This document shows positions 1 to 7,320 of a stretch of DNA of 32,376 nt, piece after piece. The DNA comes from Deltaproteobacteria bacterium (GTDB taxonomy: Bacteria > Desulfobacterota > GWC2-55-46 > JADFVP01): the NCBI GenBank assembly GCA_024275045.1, contig JAJRZX010000089.1:1-32376 (forward strand), written 5' to 3'. Every line of letters starts with the position of its first letter. The stretch's first letter is position 1. The notes under the pieces were generated by a model. That model did no database searches and had not been told where the DNA came from. It was given only the letters and a program-made list of their open reading frames with translations. Made by a program: the position numbers and the translations under genes.

Positions 1-1
1 C

Positions 2-1042
2 ATTCAGTGGGTGCTCTGGGGTTATAGTCTGGCATTCGGCCCGGGAGGCGGTTCCTTAATGGGAGGGCTTGGATACCTTGGGCTCACAGGCGTTGGCATG
101 GAGGCCAAGGGCACTATTCCCCACCTTGTTTTCATGATGTTCCAGGGCATGTTCGCAATCATAACAGTAGCCCTTATTACAGGTACCTTTGTTGAGAGGA
201 TGAAGTTCAAGGCCCTGATTATCTTTGCGATTTTGTGGGCTACCATTATATACGACCCCCTGTGCTACTGGGTATGGGGCGGAGGATGGATCGGCGCAAC
301 AGGCGCGCTGGACTTTGCCGGAGGCACGGTCGTGCATATAAGCTCCGGTACATCGGCCCTTGTGGTGGCACTTGTTATCGGCAAGAGAAAGGGTTTTCCA
401 CGCACGGCAATGCCGCCTCATAACCTGCCCATGACAGTGCTTGGCACGGCCCTTTTATGGTTCGGGTGGTTTGGTTTTAACTCGGGAAGCGCGCTGGCGG
501 CTGACGGGGTCGCGGCACTTGCCCTTGTTACCACAAATACGGCCGCCGCGGCAGGCGGGCTGGCATGGGTATTTATTGAGTGGAGCACGCGCGGCAAACC
601 CACTGTACTTGGCGCTGTATCAGGTGCCGTGGCAGGGCTTGTGGCCATAACGCCGGGGGCTGGTTTTGTGGGGCCGGTCTCTGCGATAATCATAGGTCTT
701 GGCGGAGGAGCCCTCTGTTACTTTGCCGTGAGTTACCTTAAACCCGCGCTTGGTTACGACGATGCCCTGGACGTATTCGGCATACACGGCATAGGCGGAA
801 TATGGGGGGCGCTGGCAACAGGGCTCTTTGCCTCTGTTGGGGCAAAGGGGGCCTTTTTCGGCGATACCCATCAGTTTGTGGTACAGGTCGTAGCCGTTGT
901 GGCAACCATTGTCTTTGCCATGGTACTGACCTTTATTATCCTCATGGTTGTAAAAGCTCTCGTAGGGCTCCGTGTCAGTGAAGAGGACGAGGTCATGGGC
1001 CTTGATCTCACCGAGCACGGCGAGGCCGGGTATACGAGATAG
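2..1042 (+). CDS. amtB: Ammonium channel AmtB, 5'-truncated by window edge
   Basis: This is an inner-membrane ammonium/ammonia channel of the Amt/Rh family. The reading frame is open from base 2, giving IQWVLWGYSLAFGP, so the N-terminal helices lie outside the window. The two pore histidines are visible in family context: one in DFAGGTVVH and one in GIHGIGGIWG. The rest is a string of Gly/Ala-rich membrane helices, and the protein ends in the conserved cytoplasmic tail (EEDEVMGLDLTEHGE) that in this family couples the channel to PII/GlnK. A PII gene often sits next to amtB; none lies downstream here, so if present it should be upstream. The next genes are an NtrB/NtrC pair, which fits nitrogen control. 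The product is near certain; only the 5' end is missing. Confidence 0.97.
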   Translation: MQWVLWGYSLAFGPGGGSLMGGLGYLGLTGVGMEAKGTIPHLVFMMFQGMFAIITVALITGTFVERMKFKALIIFAILWATIIYDPLCYWVWGGGWIGATGALDFAGGTVVHISSGTSALVVALVIGKRKGFPRTAMPPHNLPMTVLGTALLWFGWFGFNSGSALAADGVAALALVTTNTAAAAGGLAWVFIEWSTRGKPTVLGAVSGAVAGLVAITPGAGFVGPVSAIIIGLGGGALCYFAVSYLKPALGYDDALDVFGIHGIGGIWGALATGLFASVGAKGAFFGDTHQFVVQVVAVVATIVFAMVLTFIILMVVKALVGLRVSEEDEVMGLDLTEHGEAGYTR

Positions 1043-1085
1043 TACTCTGAGAGAGGGGACGGGTGTCTCGGGGAGTATGTAAAAG

Positions 1086-1126
1086 AGAAATGGCGTCACG
1101 GGTTCTTTGCCTGTGGCGCCATTTCT
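1086..1126 (+). terminator. Stem-loop after amtB, probable terminator
   Basis: AGAAATGGCGtCAC and GTGGCGCCATTTCT form a long, almost perfect stem with one mismatch, 44 bases after the amtB stop. Only a short T-rich tail follows (TTTCTTATATAT), so termination may be partial. Confidence 0.6.
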
Positions 1127-1278
1127 TATATATAAGCAATTGAGAAGCCTTGAAAAAAACACTTATTCTCTCCCGGCAGCGTTCTATCTGTCTTTAATAT
1201 AGCGCAGACCTGCTCATACTTCCCCTCTTGCTCTTCCCGGCCTTTAAAGGGCAGAACCTTCTATCACCCCAAGATTAC

Positions 1279-1307
1279 TTGTTTTTTTAACTTGATCCTG
1301 TTATCAT
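1279..1307 (+). promoter_or_regulatory. Candidate sigma70-type promoter for ntrB-ntrC-thiE
   Basis: TTGTTT (1279-1284), a 17-base spacer and TATCAT (1302-1307) lie about 37 bases before the kinase start. The -10 matches consensus at 5 of 6 positions but the -35 at only 3, so this is a weak call. Confidence 0.3.
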
Positions 1308-1343
1308 GCCTATTATTTATGCAGATATATAAGGCGGCTTCTG

Positions 1344-2423
1344 ATGCAGGAAAACTCCATTAAGATGTATGAGGATATTTTAGACAGTTTCATGGGAGGG
1401 GTTGTGTACATAGACCTCTCCATGAGGATACTTGTCTTTAATCTCGGGGCAGAGAGAGTCTCGGGTATATCAAGAAAGATGGCCTTAAATAGGCCCCTCC
1501 ATGAGGTCTTTCATCGTGACCCGTGGTTTACGGACCTTATGAAGGATACACTTGGCGGGGAGAGGACTTACACCGAGCATGAGGGGAGTATTCACCGTAC
1601 CTTTGCGGCCCCTCTTGCCGTAAGTCTCTCAACAGGGGTGGTCTTCAGCAAGGACGGCTTTGTAGAGGGGGCTCTGGCATTTTTGAAGACCCCGGGCCTT
1701 GGCGTTAAGGCCCTTGAGGGTTTCTCGCCACAGGGGGAGAAACTCTCGGGCATGAGCTTTTTTGCTGCGGAGCTTGTTCATGAGATAAGAAATCCCCTTG
1801 GCGGCATAAGGGCCGCTGCGCAGCTCCTCTCTCGAAAAGCAGGCGATAGCGTCCTTACGGATTATACGGATATAATCATCAGAGAGACTGACCGCCTTGA
1901 TACCATGCTGAAAGAGGTGGCGGCCTTTACAGCGCCTCGTAGAGAGGTAAACAAGGAGATAAATATACACCGCCTCCTTGATTCCGTAATATTTCTTATC
2001 TTCGGTAATAACTCCCAAGTGATTGTAAAAAAAGAGTACGACCCCAGCCTCCCGCCCCTCTCAGGTGATGACGGCGCCCTGGTACAGGTCTTCTTAAATC
2101 TCCTGAAGAACGCTGCGGAGGCGATAGGAGAGGACGGCAATATCTCTGTGGTTACGAGGATCTTAACTGATTTTCACATGTCCGGGACCTCCAAGAAGGC
2201 GGCGCGCATGGTCTCCATTGAGATAACTGATAATGGGTGCGGTATAGCGGCAGATGATATGGATAAGATATTCACCCCTTTTTTTACAACAAAAAAACAG
2301 GGCAGCGGTCTTGGTATGGCGCTCTCGTTAAAGATAGTGAGAGAGCAGGGCGGGTATCTGAATATTGAGTCCACTGTGGGTGTGGGCACGCGCGTACGTG
2401 TCCTGCTGCCGGCAGCTTATTAA
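1344..2423 (+). CDS. ntrB: NtrB-like PAS sensor histidine kinase
   Basis: Cytoplasmic two-component kinase of 359 aa, expected to phosphorylate the NtrC-like protein encoded just downstream. Residues 5-115 form a PAS-type domain with no membrane segment. The phosphoacceptor region reads AAELVHEIRNPLGGIRAAAQ with His146, which is the NtrB/GlnL form of the H box. The ATPase part shows the N box (NLLKNAAEA, 252-260), the G1 box (DNGCG, 296-300) and the G2 box (GSGLGMAL, 320-327). In the Ntr system the kinase/phosphatase balance is set by PII; amtB upstream supports that reading. The gene lies 11-23 bases from ntrC depending on the ntrC start. A different PAS kinase role is possible, but H-box sequence, domain order and neighbours all agree on NtrB. 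Confidence 0.93.
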   Translation: MQENSIKMYEDILDSFMGGVVYIDLSMRILVFNLGAERVSGISRKMALNRPLHEVFHRDPWFTDLMKDTLGGERTYTEHEGSIHRTFAAPLAVSLSTGVVFSKDGFVEGALAFLKTPGLGVKALEGFSPQGEKLSGMSFFAAELVHEIRNPLGGIRAAAQLLSRKAGDSVLTDYTDIIIRETDRLDTMLKEVAAFTAPRREVNKEINIHRLLDSVIFLIFGNNSQVIVKKEYDPSLPPLSGDDGALVQVFLNLLKNAAEAIGEDGNISVVTRILTDFHMSGTSKKAARMVSIEITDNGCGIAADDMDKIFTPFFTTKKQGSGLGMALSLKIVREQGGYLNIESTVGVGTRVRVLLPAAY

Positions 2424-2446
2424 TAATAAGAAGGATGCGAGGTTTT

Positions 2447-3874
2447 ATGAAGAAGCAGACGGTGCTAATAGCCGATGATGACAAGAGTATACTGTGGCTC
2501 CTGGAACGTTTTTTTTCCGAGAAGGGCCTTATCACCTTACAGGCCGAGGATGGTCTTGAGGCAGAGGCCTTATTAAGCGGAAAAAAGCCTGATATCGCCA
2601 TTATTGATATAAATATGCCGGGAAAAGACGGTCTTCAGATATTAAAGGAGGCCGCGGAGCATAGCCCTGAGACCTCTTTTATTATAATGACGGCAGAGTC
2701 TACCATGGATAATACTGTTGAGGCCATGAAGCTCGGGGCCTTTGATTACATCAGTAAGCCCTTTGACCTGGATGAGCTTGAGATAATAATCGAGCGTGCC
2801 CTTGGCGACAGGGCAATGCGAAAAAAACTTAAGAGGCTGAGCAGCCGCCTTGATGAGAGCCTTGCCGAAACAACGGTATTTGTAGGTAAATCCCGAGCCG
2901 TGCAGGAGGTCTTCAAGACCGTTGGCAGACTTGCCGCCAGCGCTGTTGATGTTATGGTCCTTGGCGAGAGCGGCACTGGCAAGGAGCTGATGGCCCGTAT
3001 TCTCCATGCCTCAAGTCCTCGTAAAGACGGCCCTTTTATCGCGGTGAACGCCGCCTCCGTACCGGCGGGGCTTTTGGAGAGCGAGCTCTTCGGCCATGAG
3101 AAAGGGGCTTTTACAGGGGCACTTGAGGCGAGGCCCGGAAAGTTTGGACTTGCTGACGGCGGGGCCATCTTTCTTGACGAGGTAGGGGATATGAGCCTGG
3201 ACCTTCAGGCACGGCTCCTGCGGGTTATTCAGGAGAGGGAGTTTTACAGAGTCGGCGGAAGTACGCCCGTACGCGTGGATGTGCGGATAATAGCGGCCAC
3301 CAACCATGATATGGAGGCCATGGTACGGGATAAGAAATTCAGAGAGGACCTCTGGTTCCGCCTTGGCGGTATGACCATTACCATGCCCCCGCTAAGAAAG
3401 AGAAAATCAGATATAGAGTCCCTTGCCGAGCACTTTCTGCTGAGGTTCTGCGAGGAGTTCAGGTGCGGGCCAAGGACTTTCTCTCCCGGGGCCGTAGAGG
3501 CTCTCAGACGGTATCGCTGGCCCGGGAACGTGCGTGAGCTTGAGAACGTAATCAGGCGTGCGGTGCTGCTCTCGTCCACAGTGGAGATACTTCCCTGCGA
3601 CCTTAATATTACCTCAGGTGAGCGCCGCGGTGATTCCCTTGAGAACATTATCGCAACACGTTTAAAACCCTTTGTGGAGAAGACGGATATGAAGGGCAGG
3701 CAGGATATATATGACCTTATTATACCTTTTATGGAGAGGCCCCTTCTGAGGCTTGTCCTTGAGAAGACCGGGGGCAATCAGCTGCGCGCCGCCGAGGTGC
3801 TTGGTATTAACAGAAATACGCTTAGAAAAAAGATAAGGCTCCTTGGTATAGACAAGAAGGGAGGCAAGGGCTGA
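2447..3874 (+). CDS. ntrC: NtrC-like sigma54-dependent response regulator
   Basis: Transcription activator with three domains. The receiver (1-120) carries IADDD, phospho-acceptor Asp54 in IIDINMPG and Lys104 in ISKPF. The AAA+ domain (about 145-380) has Walker A GESGTGKE, the sigma54-contact loop GAFTGA in ELFGHEKGAFTGA, Walker B GAIFLDEV and the arginine region FREDLWFR. A Fis-type helix-turn-helix lies at the C-terminus (GGNQLRAAEVLGINRNTLRK). I chose ATG 2447, which has GAGG four bases upstream and puts the Asp and Lys at 54 and 104, as in classical NtrC. The in-frame ATG at 2435 has AAGG directly abutting it, an unusable spacing. Paired with the NtrB-like kinase; likely targets are nitrogen genes such as amtB. 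Confidence 0.94.
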   Translation: MKKQTVLIADDDKSILWLLERFFSEKGLITLQAEDGLEAEALLSGKKPDIAIIDINMPGKDGLQILKEAAEHSPETSFIIMTAESTMDNTVEAMKLGAFDYISKPFDLDELEIIIERALGDRAMRKKLKRLSSRLDESLAETTVFVGKSRAVQEVFKTVGRLAASAVDVMVLGESGTGKELMARILHASSPRKDGPFIAVNAASVPAGLLESELFGHEKGAFTGALEARPGKFGLADGGAIFLDEVGDMSLDLQARLLRVIQEREFYRVGGSTPVRVDVRIIAATNHDMEAMVRDKKFREDLWFRLGGMTITMPPLRKRKSDIESLAEHFLLRFCEEFRCGPRTFSPGAVEALRRYRWPGNVRELENVIRRAVLLSSTVEILPCDLNITSGERRGDSLENIIATRLKPFVEKTDMKGRQDIYDLIIPFMERPLLRLVLEKTGGNQLRAAEVLGINRNTLRKKIRLLGIDKKGGKG

Positions 3875-4554
3875 TGGGGGGTGAGGTAGGGGATGGGCGG
3901 GGGAGAGATGGGGGTAAGCCCCTCGTAAGGGGGCTCTACGGCATTGTGGACACCTCGCTGGTGCCTGCGGGTAGAGTAGCAGCCGTGGCAGAGCAGTTAA
4001 TAGAGGGCGGGGTCAAGATACTGCAACTTCGGGCAAAGGGGCTGGCAGGAGGTGAGTTTCTTGCTCTTGCCCGTACTCTTAAGGCGCTTGCCCTTAAAAA
4101 TCGTGTTTTATTTATAGTTAACGACAGAGTGGATATTGCTATGGCGGTTGGGGCCGCGGGCGTTCATCTTGGCCAGGATGATATACCCGTGCACGAGGCG
4201 AGAGCGCTGCTTGGAGAGAGGTTTATAATCGGGTTAAGTACGCATAACCTCAGAGAAGCGGAGCTTGCAGAGGGGAGTACGGCTGATTACGTCTCTTTTG
4301 GGCCCATCTTTACGACCTCTACCAAAAAAAACGCAGAGCCGCCCCTTGGATTAAAGGCGCTTGGTAAGGGACGTACTCTTGTAAGAAAACCTCTTGTGGC
4401 TATCGGTGGTATAACTGAAGAGAGCCTGCCCTCTGTTATTGGGAGAGGTGTTGACGGGGTGGCCATTATTTCTGATATACTCCTTGGCAAGACCCCTGCC
4501 GAGAAGGTAAGGTCTATAAGAAATATTATTAAAGTATGTGAGGCTAAGGTCTGA
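3874..4554 (+). CDS. thiE: Thiamine-phosphate synthase ThiE
   Basis: TIM-barrel enzyme that joins the thiazole phosphate and HMP-pyrophosphate halves of thiamine. Family motifs are in order: ILQLRAKG (49-56), IVNDRVDIA (81-89), GVHLGQDD (96-103), YVSFGPIFTTSTK (139-151) and the phosphate-binding AIGGI (176-180). The start ATG overlaps the ntrC stop (TGATG), with AAGGGAGG nine bases upstream, so translation is probably coupled to ntrC. The first 17 or so residues are a Gly/Asp/Arg-rich leader that the family does not need, but no later in-frame start precedes the first barrel strand. Thiamine synthesis behind a nitrogen-regulatory pair is an unusual context; no other thi gene is in the window. 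Confidence 0.93.
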   Translation: MGGEVGDGRGRDGGKPLVRGLYGIVDTSLVPAGRVAAVAEQLIEGGVKILQLRAKGLAGGEFLALARTLKALALKNRVLFIVNDRVDIAMAVGAAGVHLGQDDIPVHEARALLGERFIIGLSTHNLREAELAEGSTADYVSFGPIFTTSTKKNAEPPLGLKALGKGRTLVRKPLVAIGGITEESLPSVIGRGVDGVAIISDILLGKTPAEKVRSIRNIIKVCEAKV

Positions 4555-4627
4555 GGCCGCGGTAAAATTGGCGTAGAGGTCGTGATTTACAGCTGCTGCC
4601 CGGGGGAAGAGCGTATAATTAGCAGGC

Positions 4628-4662
4628 AAAAAAAAAGGAGCCTTTAATAAGGGCTCCTTTTT
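4628..4662. terminator. Bidirectional intrinsic terminator
   Basis: GGAGCC and GGCTCC form the stem around a short AT-rich loop, flanked by an A-run on the left and a T-run on the right. It lies between convergent thiE and the minus-strand GT2 and can serve both directions. Confidence 0.85.
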
Positions 4663-4692
4663 AATTGTTATCCGAGGTGCTCTCGAGGGTAT

Positions 4693-5766
4693 TTATCTCT
4701 TTGCGATAGAGAGTATGCGGCGAAGAAATTTTCTGCCCTCAGGCGCGCGCTGCTCCTGATTCCATGAGAGAGGGGCGAGCTTTGCGAGCTTCATCTTAAT
4801 GAGGCTCCTGTTCATGAAGAGCGGTGTGACAAGGGATGTGAGGTAGCTGTTATCCACGGTCTTGATGGAGTTTTTCATGTCTTTTCTTTTTTTCAGCATA
4901 AGACCCGCCATCTTAAGTGCGTCAAACTTGGCACGGAGAAAGACGCCGGGTTTTTTCTGTCTCACACCAAAGTATACAAGGTCTGCCGTGAACCCGAAAA
5001 GCATCTGCGGGAGGTTTTTTAAGAGCAGTGATGCGGGAAGGTACTTAATGCGCAGAAACTCCATATTACGCTGGCTGTAATAGATGCCCGTGGCGCTGGC
5101 CCTGCCGATGGAGTGGCCCACTTCGTGGTATACAACGGCCTCGGGGAGATAGAGTATCTTCCAGCCCGCTATCTGGGCCCTCATGCTTAGATCCGTGTCC
5201 TCGCACTGCAGGAAGAAGTCCTCGTCAAAAAAGCCAATTTTTTCAATCATCTCTCTTCTGTACATGGCAGCAGCTGCACATGCGCTGAAGACGTACTCGC
5301 GTTTTTTGTACCTGTTGTTGGCCTTACTCTCACGTTTAAAACATCTCAGCGTAGAGAGCATTATATCGCCTGCGCTGTCAATGGCGCTGCCGTCCCATGT
5401 AAGGACGCGGGAGGCGCAGATACCGGCCTTTGTATCTCTATCAAGGTTTGAGGTCAGTTCCTGTAGCCACTGCTCCCCGGCACGCGCGTCGGGGTTAAGC
5501 AGAGCAATGTACTCACCGTCTGCATGGTCGTATGCTGCGTTATTGCCGCCTGCGAAACCGCGGTTATCATCAAGATATACTGTTGTAAGCGGATAATTGG
5601 AGACTGCCTTGAAGGTCTCAACACGGGCCTTTGTGGCATCCTTTGATGCGTTGTCTACAAGGACACAATCAAAGTCGCGGTAGGACTGCCTGTTAAGGGA
5701 TTCAAGTACTGCGGTGATACTCTCGGCTGATTCATAGGTGACGATAAGTACGGTAACACGAGCCAT
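4693..5766 (-). CDS. Family 2 glycosyltransferase (rhamnosyltransferase-like)
   Basis: Probably cytoplasmic GT-A sugar transferase of 357 aa acting on surface glycan. It begins VTVLIVTYES, has the nucleotide-binding VDNASKDAT (37-45), the NRGFAGGNN segment (68-76), the DxD-like NPDAR (91-95) and the acceptor-side CEDTDLSMRAQIAGW (188-202), all as in the WcaA/rhamnosyltransferase branch of GT2. The C-terminal third has weakly hydrophobic helices that may lie on the membrane. I chose ATG 5766, directly before the first beta strand and with GGAG eight bases upstream; a longer reading to 5901 adds 45 residues unlike the family. It shares strand with the large operon but is split from it by the hemerythrin gene and repeats. 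Donor and acceptor cannot be told. Confidence 0.9.
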   Translation of the reverse strand: MARVTVLIVTYESAESITAVLESLNRQSYRDFDCVLVDNASKDATKARVETFKAVSNYPLTTVYLDDNRGFAGGNNAAYDHADGEYIALLNPDARAGEQWLQELTSNLDRDTKAGICASRVLTWDGSAIDSAGDIMLSTLRCFKRESKANNRYKKREYVFSACAAAAMYRREMIEKIGFFDEDFFLQCEDTDLSMRAQIAGWKILYLPEAVVYHEVGHSIGRASATGIYYSQRNMEFLRIKYLPASLLLKNLPQMLFGFTADLVYFGVRQKKPGVFLRAKFDALKMAGLMLKKRKDMKNSIKTVDNSYLTSLVTPLFMNRSLIKMKLAKLAPLSWNQEQRAPEGRKFLRRILSIAKR

Positions 5767-6175
5767 AGATGAGTCTCCAGGATGAATGAATCCACTTGCC
5801 GTAAGAAAGAAACTTAAGCTTGTGCGGGTTGGGCGATGCGGCCTGCCCGGCCCTCTTGCGGCAATCAAAGTTGTAAAAGGATAGTAAATAATCCCAAGCA
5901 ACGTACTGGCGCTGCAGCGCTATCTCGCAATAGACCGCAACCATGATGGCAGCACTGCCATCTCTTACATCGCCCCGTCGTCAGGACTATTCTTTAGCTA
6001 TAATAGCACATTGGTGTCAAAAAAACAACCCCGAGGGTTTAAATTAGCCACTTTATTGACATTATTGGGTTTTTTCAAGAGGCCGGGCAGGGGGTTTGTG
6101 ATTTTTGTCATATACATTCACTCTTCGCTTGTTACAATTTACAGATAACCTTAACAGAAGGAGGAGTACAGAAAT
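5767..6175. other. Intergenic region between divergent GT2 and hemerythrin genes
   Basis: On the minus strand a TTGACA lies at 6015-6020, without a convincing -10, as a possible start point for the GT2. At about 6026-6050 the sequence AACAACC..GGGTTTAAATTA.GCCA resembles part of the 118-bp repeat found at 6976-7311, possibly a decayed fragment. A CRP/FNR-like half-palindrome is at 6097-6112. AAGGAGGAG just before 6176 is a strong ribosome binding site for the hemerythrin gene. Confidence 0.5.
6097..6112. promoter_or_regulatory. Candidate CRP/FNR-family operator
   Basis: TGTGA-TTTTTG-TCATA fits the TGTGA-N6-TCACA architecture with one mismatch in the right half. It lies 64 bases before the hemerythrin start. 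A similar, perfect palindrome is at 22767-22782. A site this short can arise by chance. Confidence 0.35.
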
Positions 6176-6853
6176 ATGCAGAGCATACTTGATGTAAGAT
6201 CTTTAAGCCCGAAAGAGCGTCATCCCGGGATATTCAATACTTTTAAGGAACTGGGCCCGGGGGATTCATTTGTTCTTATAAATGATCATGAGCCCAAGCC
6301 GCTACTTTACCAGTTTCAGATTGAGTTTGACGGCGAGTTTGAGTGGTGGCCCCTTGAGCGTGGTCCCGAGGCATGGCGTGTAAGTATAGTAAAGCGTGAG
6401 ACAAAGGCCGTAGAGCGTGAAGTTACGGATTACATGCAGGATGACCACCACAGGCTTGACAGGATATTGGAGACTTTTCAGGAAGCCAGGAGTGGTGGTA
6501 ATTGGGCCAATGCCCTTGCGGCCTTTAATGAGTTTGACCTTGGGCTTAGAAGGCACATCCAGGCCGAGGAAGAGGTCTTATTTCCCCTTTTTGAGGAAAA
6601 GACTGGCATGAAGGACGCGGGTCCTACCTTTGTCATGAGGATGGAGCATACTGATATCAGGGATTTTCTTGATAAGATCAAGGCTGCCACAGAGGCGGAG
6701 GACAGCGAGGCCGCTGCCGGTGCCACGCAGATGCTTCTTAATACCCTTGCGGACCATAACATGAAAGAGGAGCAGATACTTTATCCGGAGTCGGATTCTT
6801 TTCTTTCCAAGGCCGAGGTAAAGGATTTCATCAGAAAGGCTCAGGTCCTTTAG
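6176..6853 (+). CDS. DUF2249-hemerythrin (HHE) domain protein
   Basis: Cytoplasmic protein of 225 aa. Residues 1-75 look like a DUF2249 domain (LDVRSL, INDHEPKPLLYQF). Residues 82-205 are a four-helix HHE hemerythrin domain with di-iron ligand candidates His91/92 (QDDHHRLD), His127 and Glu131 (RRHIQAEEEVLFP), His158 (MEHTDIRDF), and His194 with Glu198/199 (DHNMKEEQILYP). Proteins of this build are usually linked to oxygen or nitric-oxide sensing or to iron-sulfur repair under nitrosative stress; which one applies here is not shown. It has an excellent ribosome binding site and its own terminator. It lies opposite to the glycan genes on both sides, with repeat-like sequence on both flanks, so it looks like an insertion into the locus. 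Confidence 0.88.
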   Translation: MQSILDVRSLSPKERHPGIFNTFKELGPGDSFVLINDHEPKPLLYQFQIEFDGEFEWWPLERGPEAWRVSIVKRETKAVEREVTDYMQDDHHRLDRILETFQEARSGGNWANALAAFNEFDLGLRRHIQAEEEVLFPLFEEKTGMKDAGPTFVMRMEHTDIRDFLDKIKAATEAEDSEAAAGATQMLLNTLADHNMKEEQILYPESDSFLSKAEVKDFIRKAQVL

Positions 6854-7291
6854 AGATAAGCTTCAATGCTGTAAGTTTAAAGCCATGCCCTCAAGAGAGT
6901 GGCATGGCTTTTTTGTATTTCGCGGGGCGCGAGTGGTATGTTCAATGAACTGAAGTCGTTCCCCCGTTGGTTTTCTTTTAGACATACAGCTTCTGCGCGG
7001 CCTCTGTGTTTAGAAACAACGGGGTTTAAATTACGGGCCATTGGTTTTCTTTATCTTGGTTTCTTTTTTTCAAAAGACATTTTTAAATTCCCGTTTTAGA
7101 CATACAGCTTCTGCGTGGCCCCTGTGTTTAGAAACAACGGGGTTTAAATTACGGGCCATTGGTTTTCTTTATCTTGGTTTCTTTTTTTCAAAAGACATTT
7201 TTAAATTCCCGTTTTAGACATACAGCTTCTGCGCGGCCCCTGTGTTTAGAAACAACGGGGTTTAAATTACGGGCCATTGGTTTTCTTTATC
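6854..7291. other. Intergenic region filled with tandem repeats
   Basis: After the hemerythrin terminator the space is taken up almost wholly by a 118-bp tandem repeat. Short open frames on the plus strand here (about 60-110 codons) only translate the repeat in shifting frames and show no protein-like composition. Confidence 0.7.
6879..6914 (+). terminator. Intrinsic terminator of the hemerythrin gene
   Basis: AAAGCCATGCC and GGCATGGCTTT form a perfect 11-bp stem closed by an 11-base loop and followed by a T-run, 25 bases after the stop codon. Confidence 0.92.
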
Positions 7292-7311
7292 TTACTTTCT
7301 TTTTTCCAAAA
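6976..7311. repeat. 118-bp direct repeat, about 2.85 tandem copies
   Basis: The marker GACATACAGC starts at 6981, 7099 and 7217, an exact 118-base period. Copies 1 (6976-7093) and 2 (7094-7211) are nearly identical, with two visible base differences in the GCG(C/T)GGCC(T/C)CTG segment. Copy 3 (from 7212) follows them for about 80 bases, then departs at CTTACTTTC and ends in a perfect hairpin. Each copy carries the small palindrome TGTTTAGAAACA. The period is not a multiple of three, so the repeat is not maintained as coding sequence. Confidence 0.92.
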
Positions 7312-7320
7312 GAAAGTAAG
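7291..7320. repeat. Perfect hairpin overlapping the GT2 stop codon
   Basis: CTTACTTTCTTTT and AAAAGAAAGTAAG are perfect 13-base inverted arms around TTCC. The hairpin ends repeat copy 3 and encodes the last residues (FLLEKRK) and stop codon of the minus-strand GT2. No T-run follows on either strand, so it is not a standard terminator. In copies 1 and 2 the matching stretch (TTTCTTTTTTTCAAAAGACA) has lost the pairing. Confidence 0.85.

Larger units (their letters stand above)
1043..1343. other. Intergenic region amtB-ntrB
   Basis: This 301-base gap holds the amtB stem-loop (1086-1126), then AT-rich sequence leading to the kinase gene with a weak promoter candidate at 1279-1307. I see no small gene and no sigma54-type GG-N10-GC element. 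Confidence 0.5.

Noticed and set aside
620-1162. Minus-strand open frame of 180 codons
   Set aside because: It is antisense to amtB and runs through its terminator stem; no recognisable protein.
1043-1343. Sigma54 promoter near the ntr genes
   Set aside because: I looked for the GG-N10-GC pattern of a -24/-12 element and found no acceptable match here or in the other large gaps.
5767-5901. Longer N-terminus for the GT2 at 4693
   Set aside because: The extra 45 residues do not resemble the family, and the internal ATG at 5766 has a good ribosome binding site directly before the first conserved strand.
6976-7311. Possible CRISPR array
   Set aside because: The units are about 118 bp and contiguous, with no unique spacers and no cas genes nearby.
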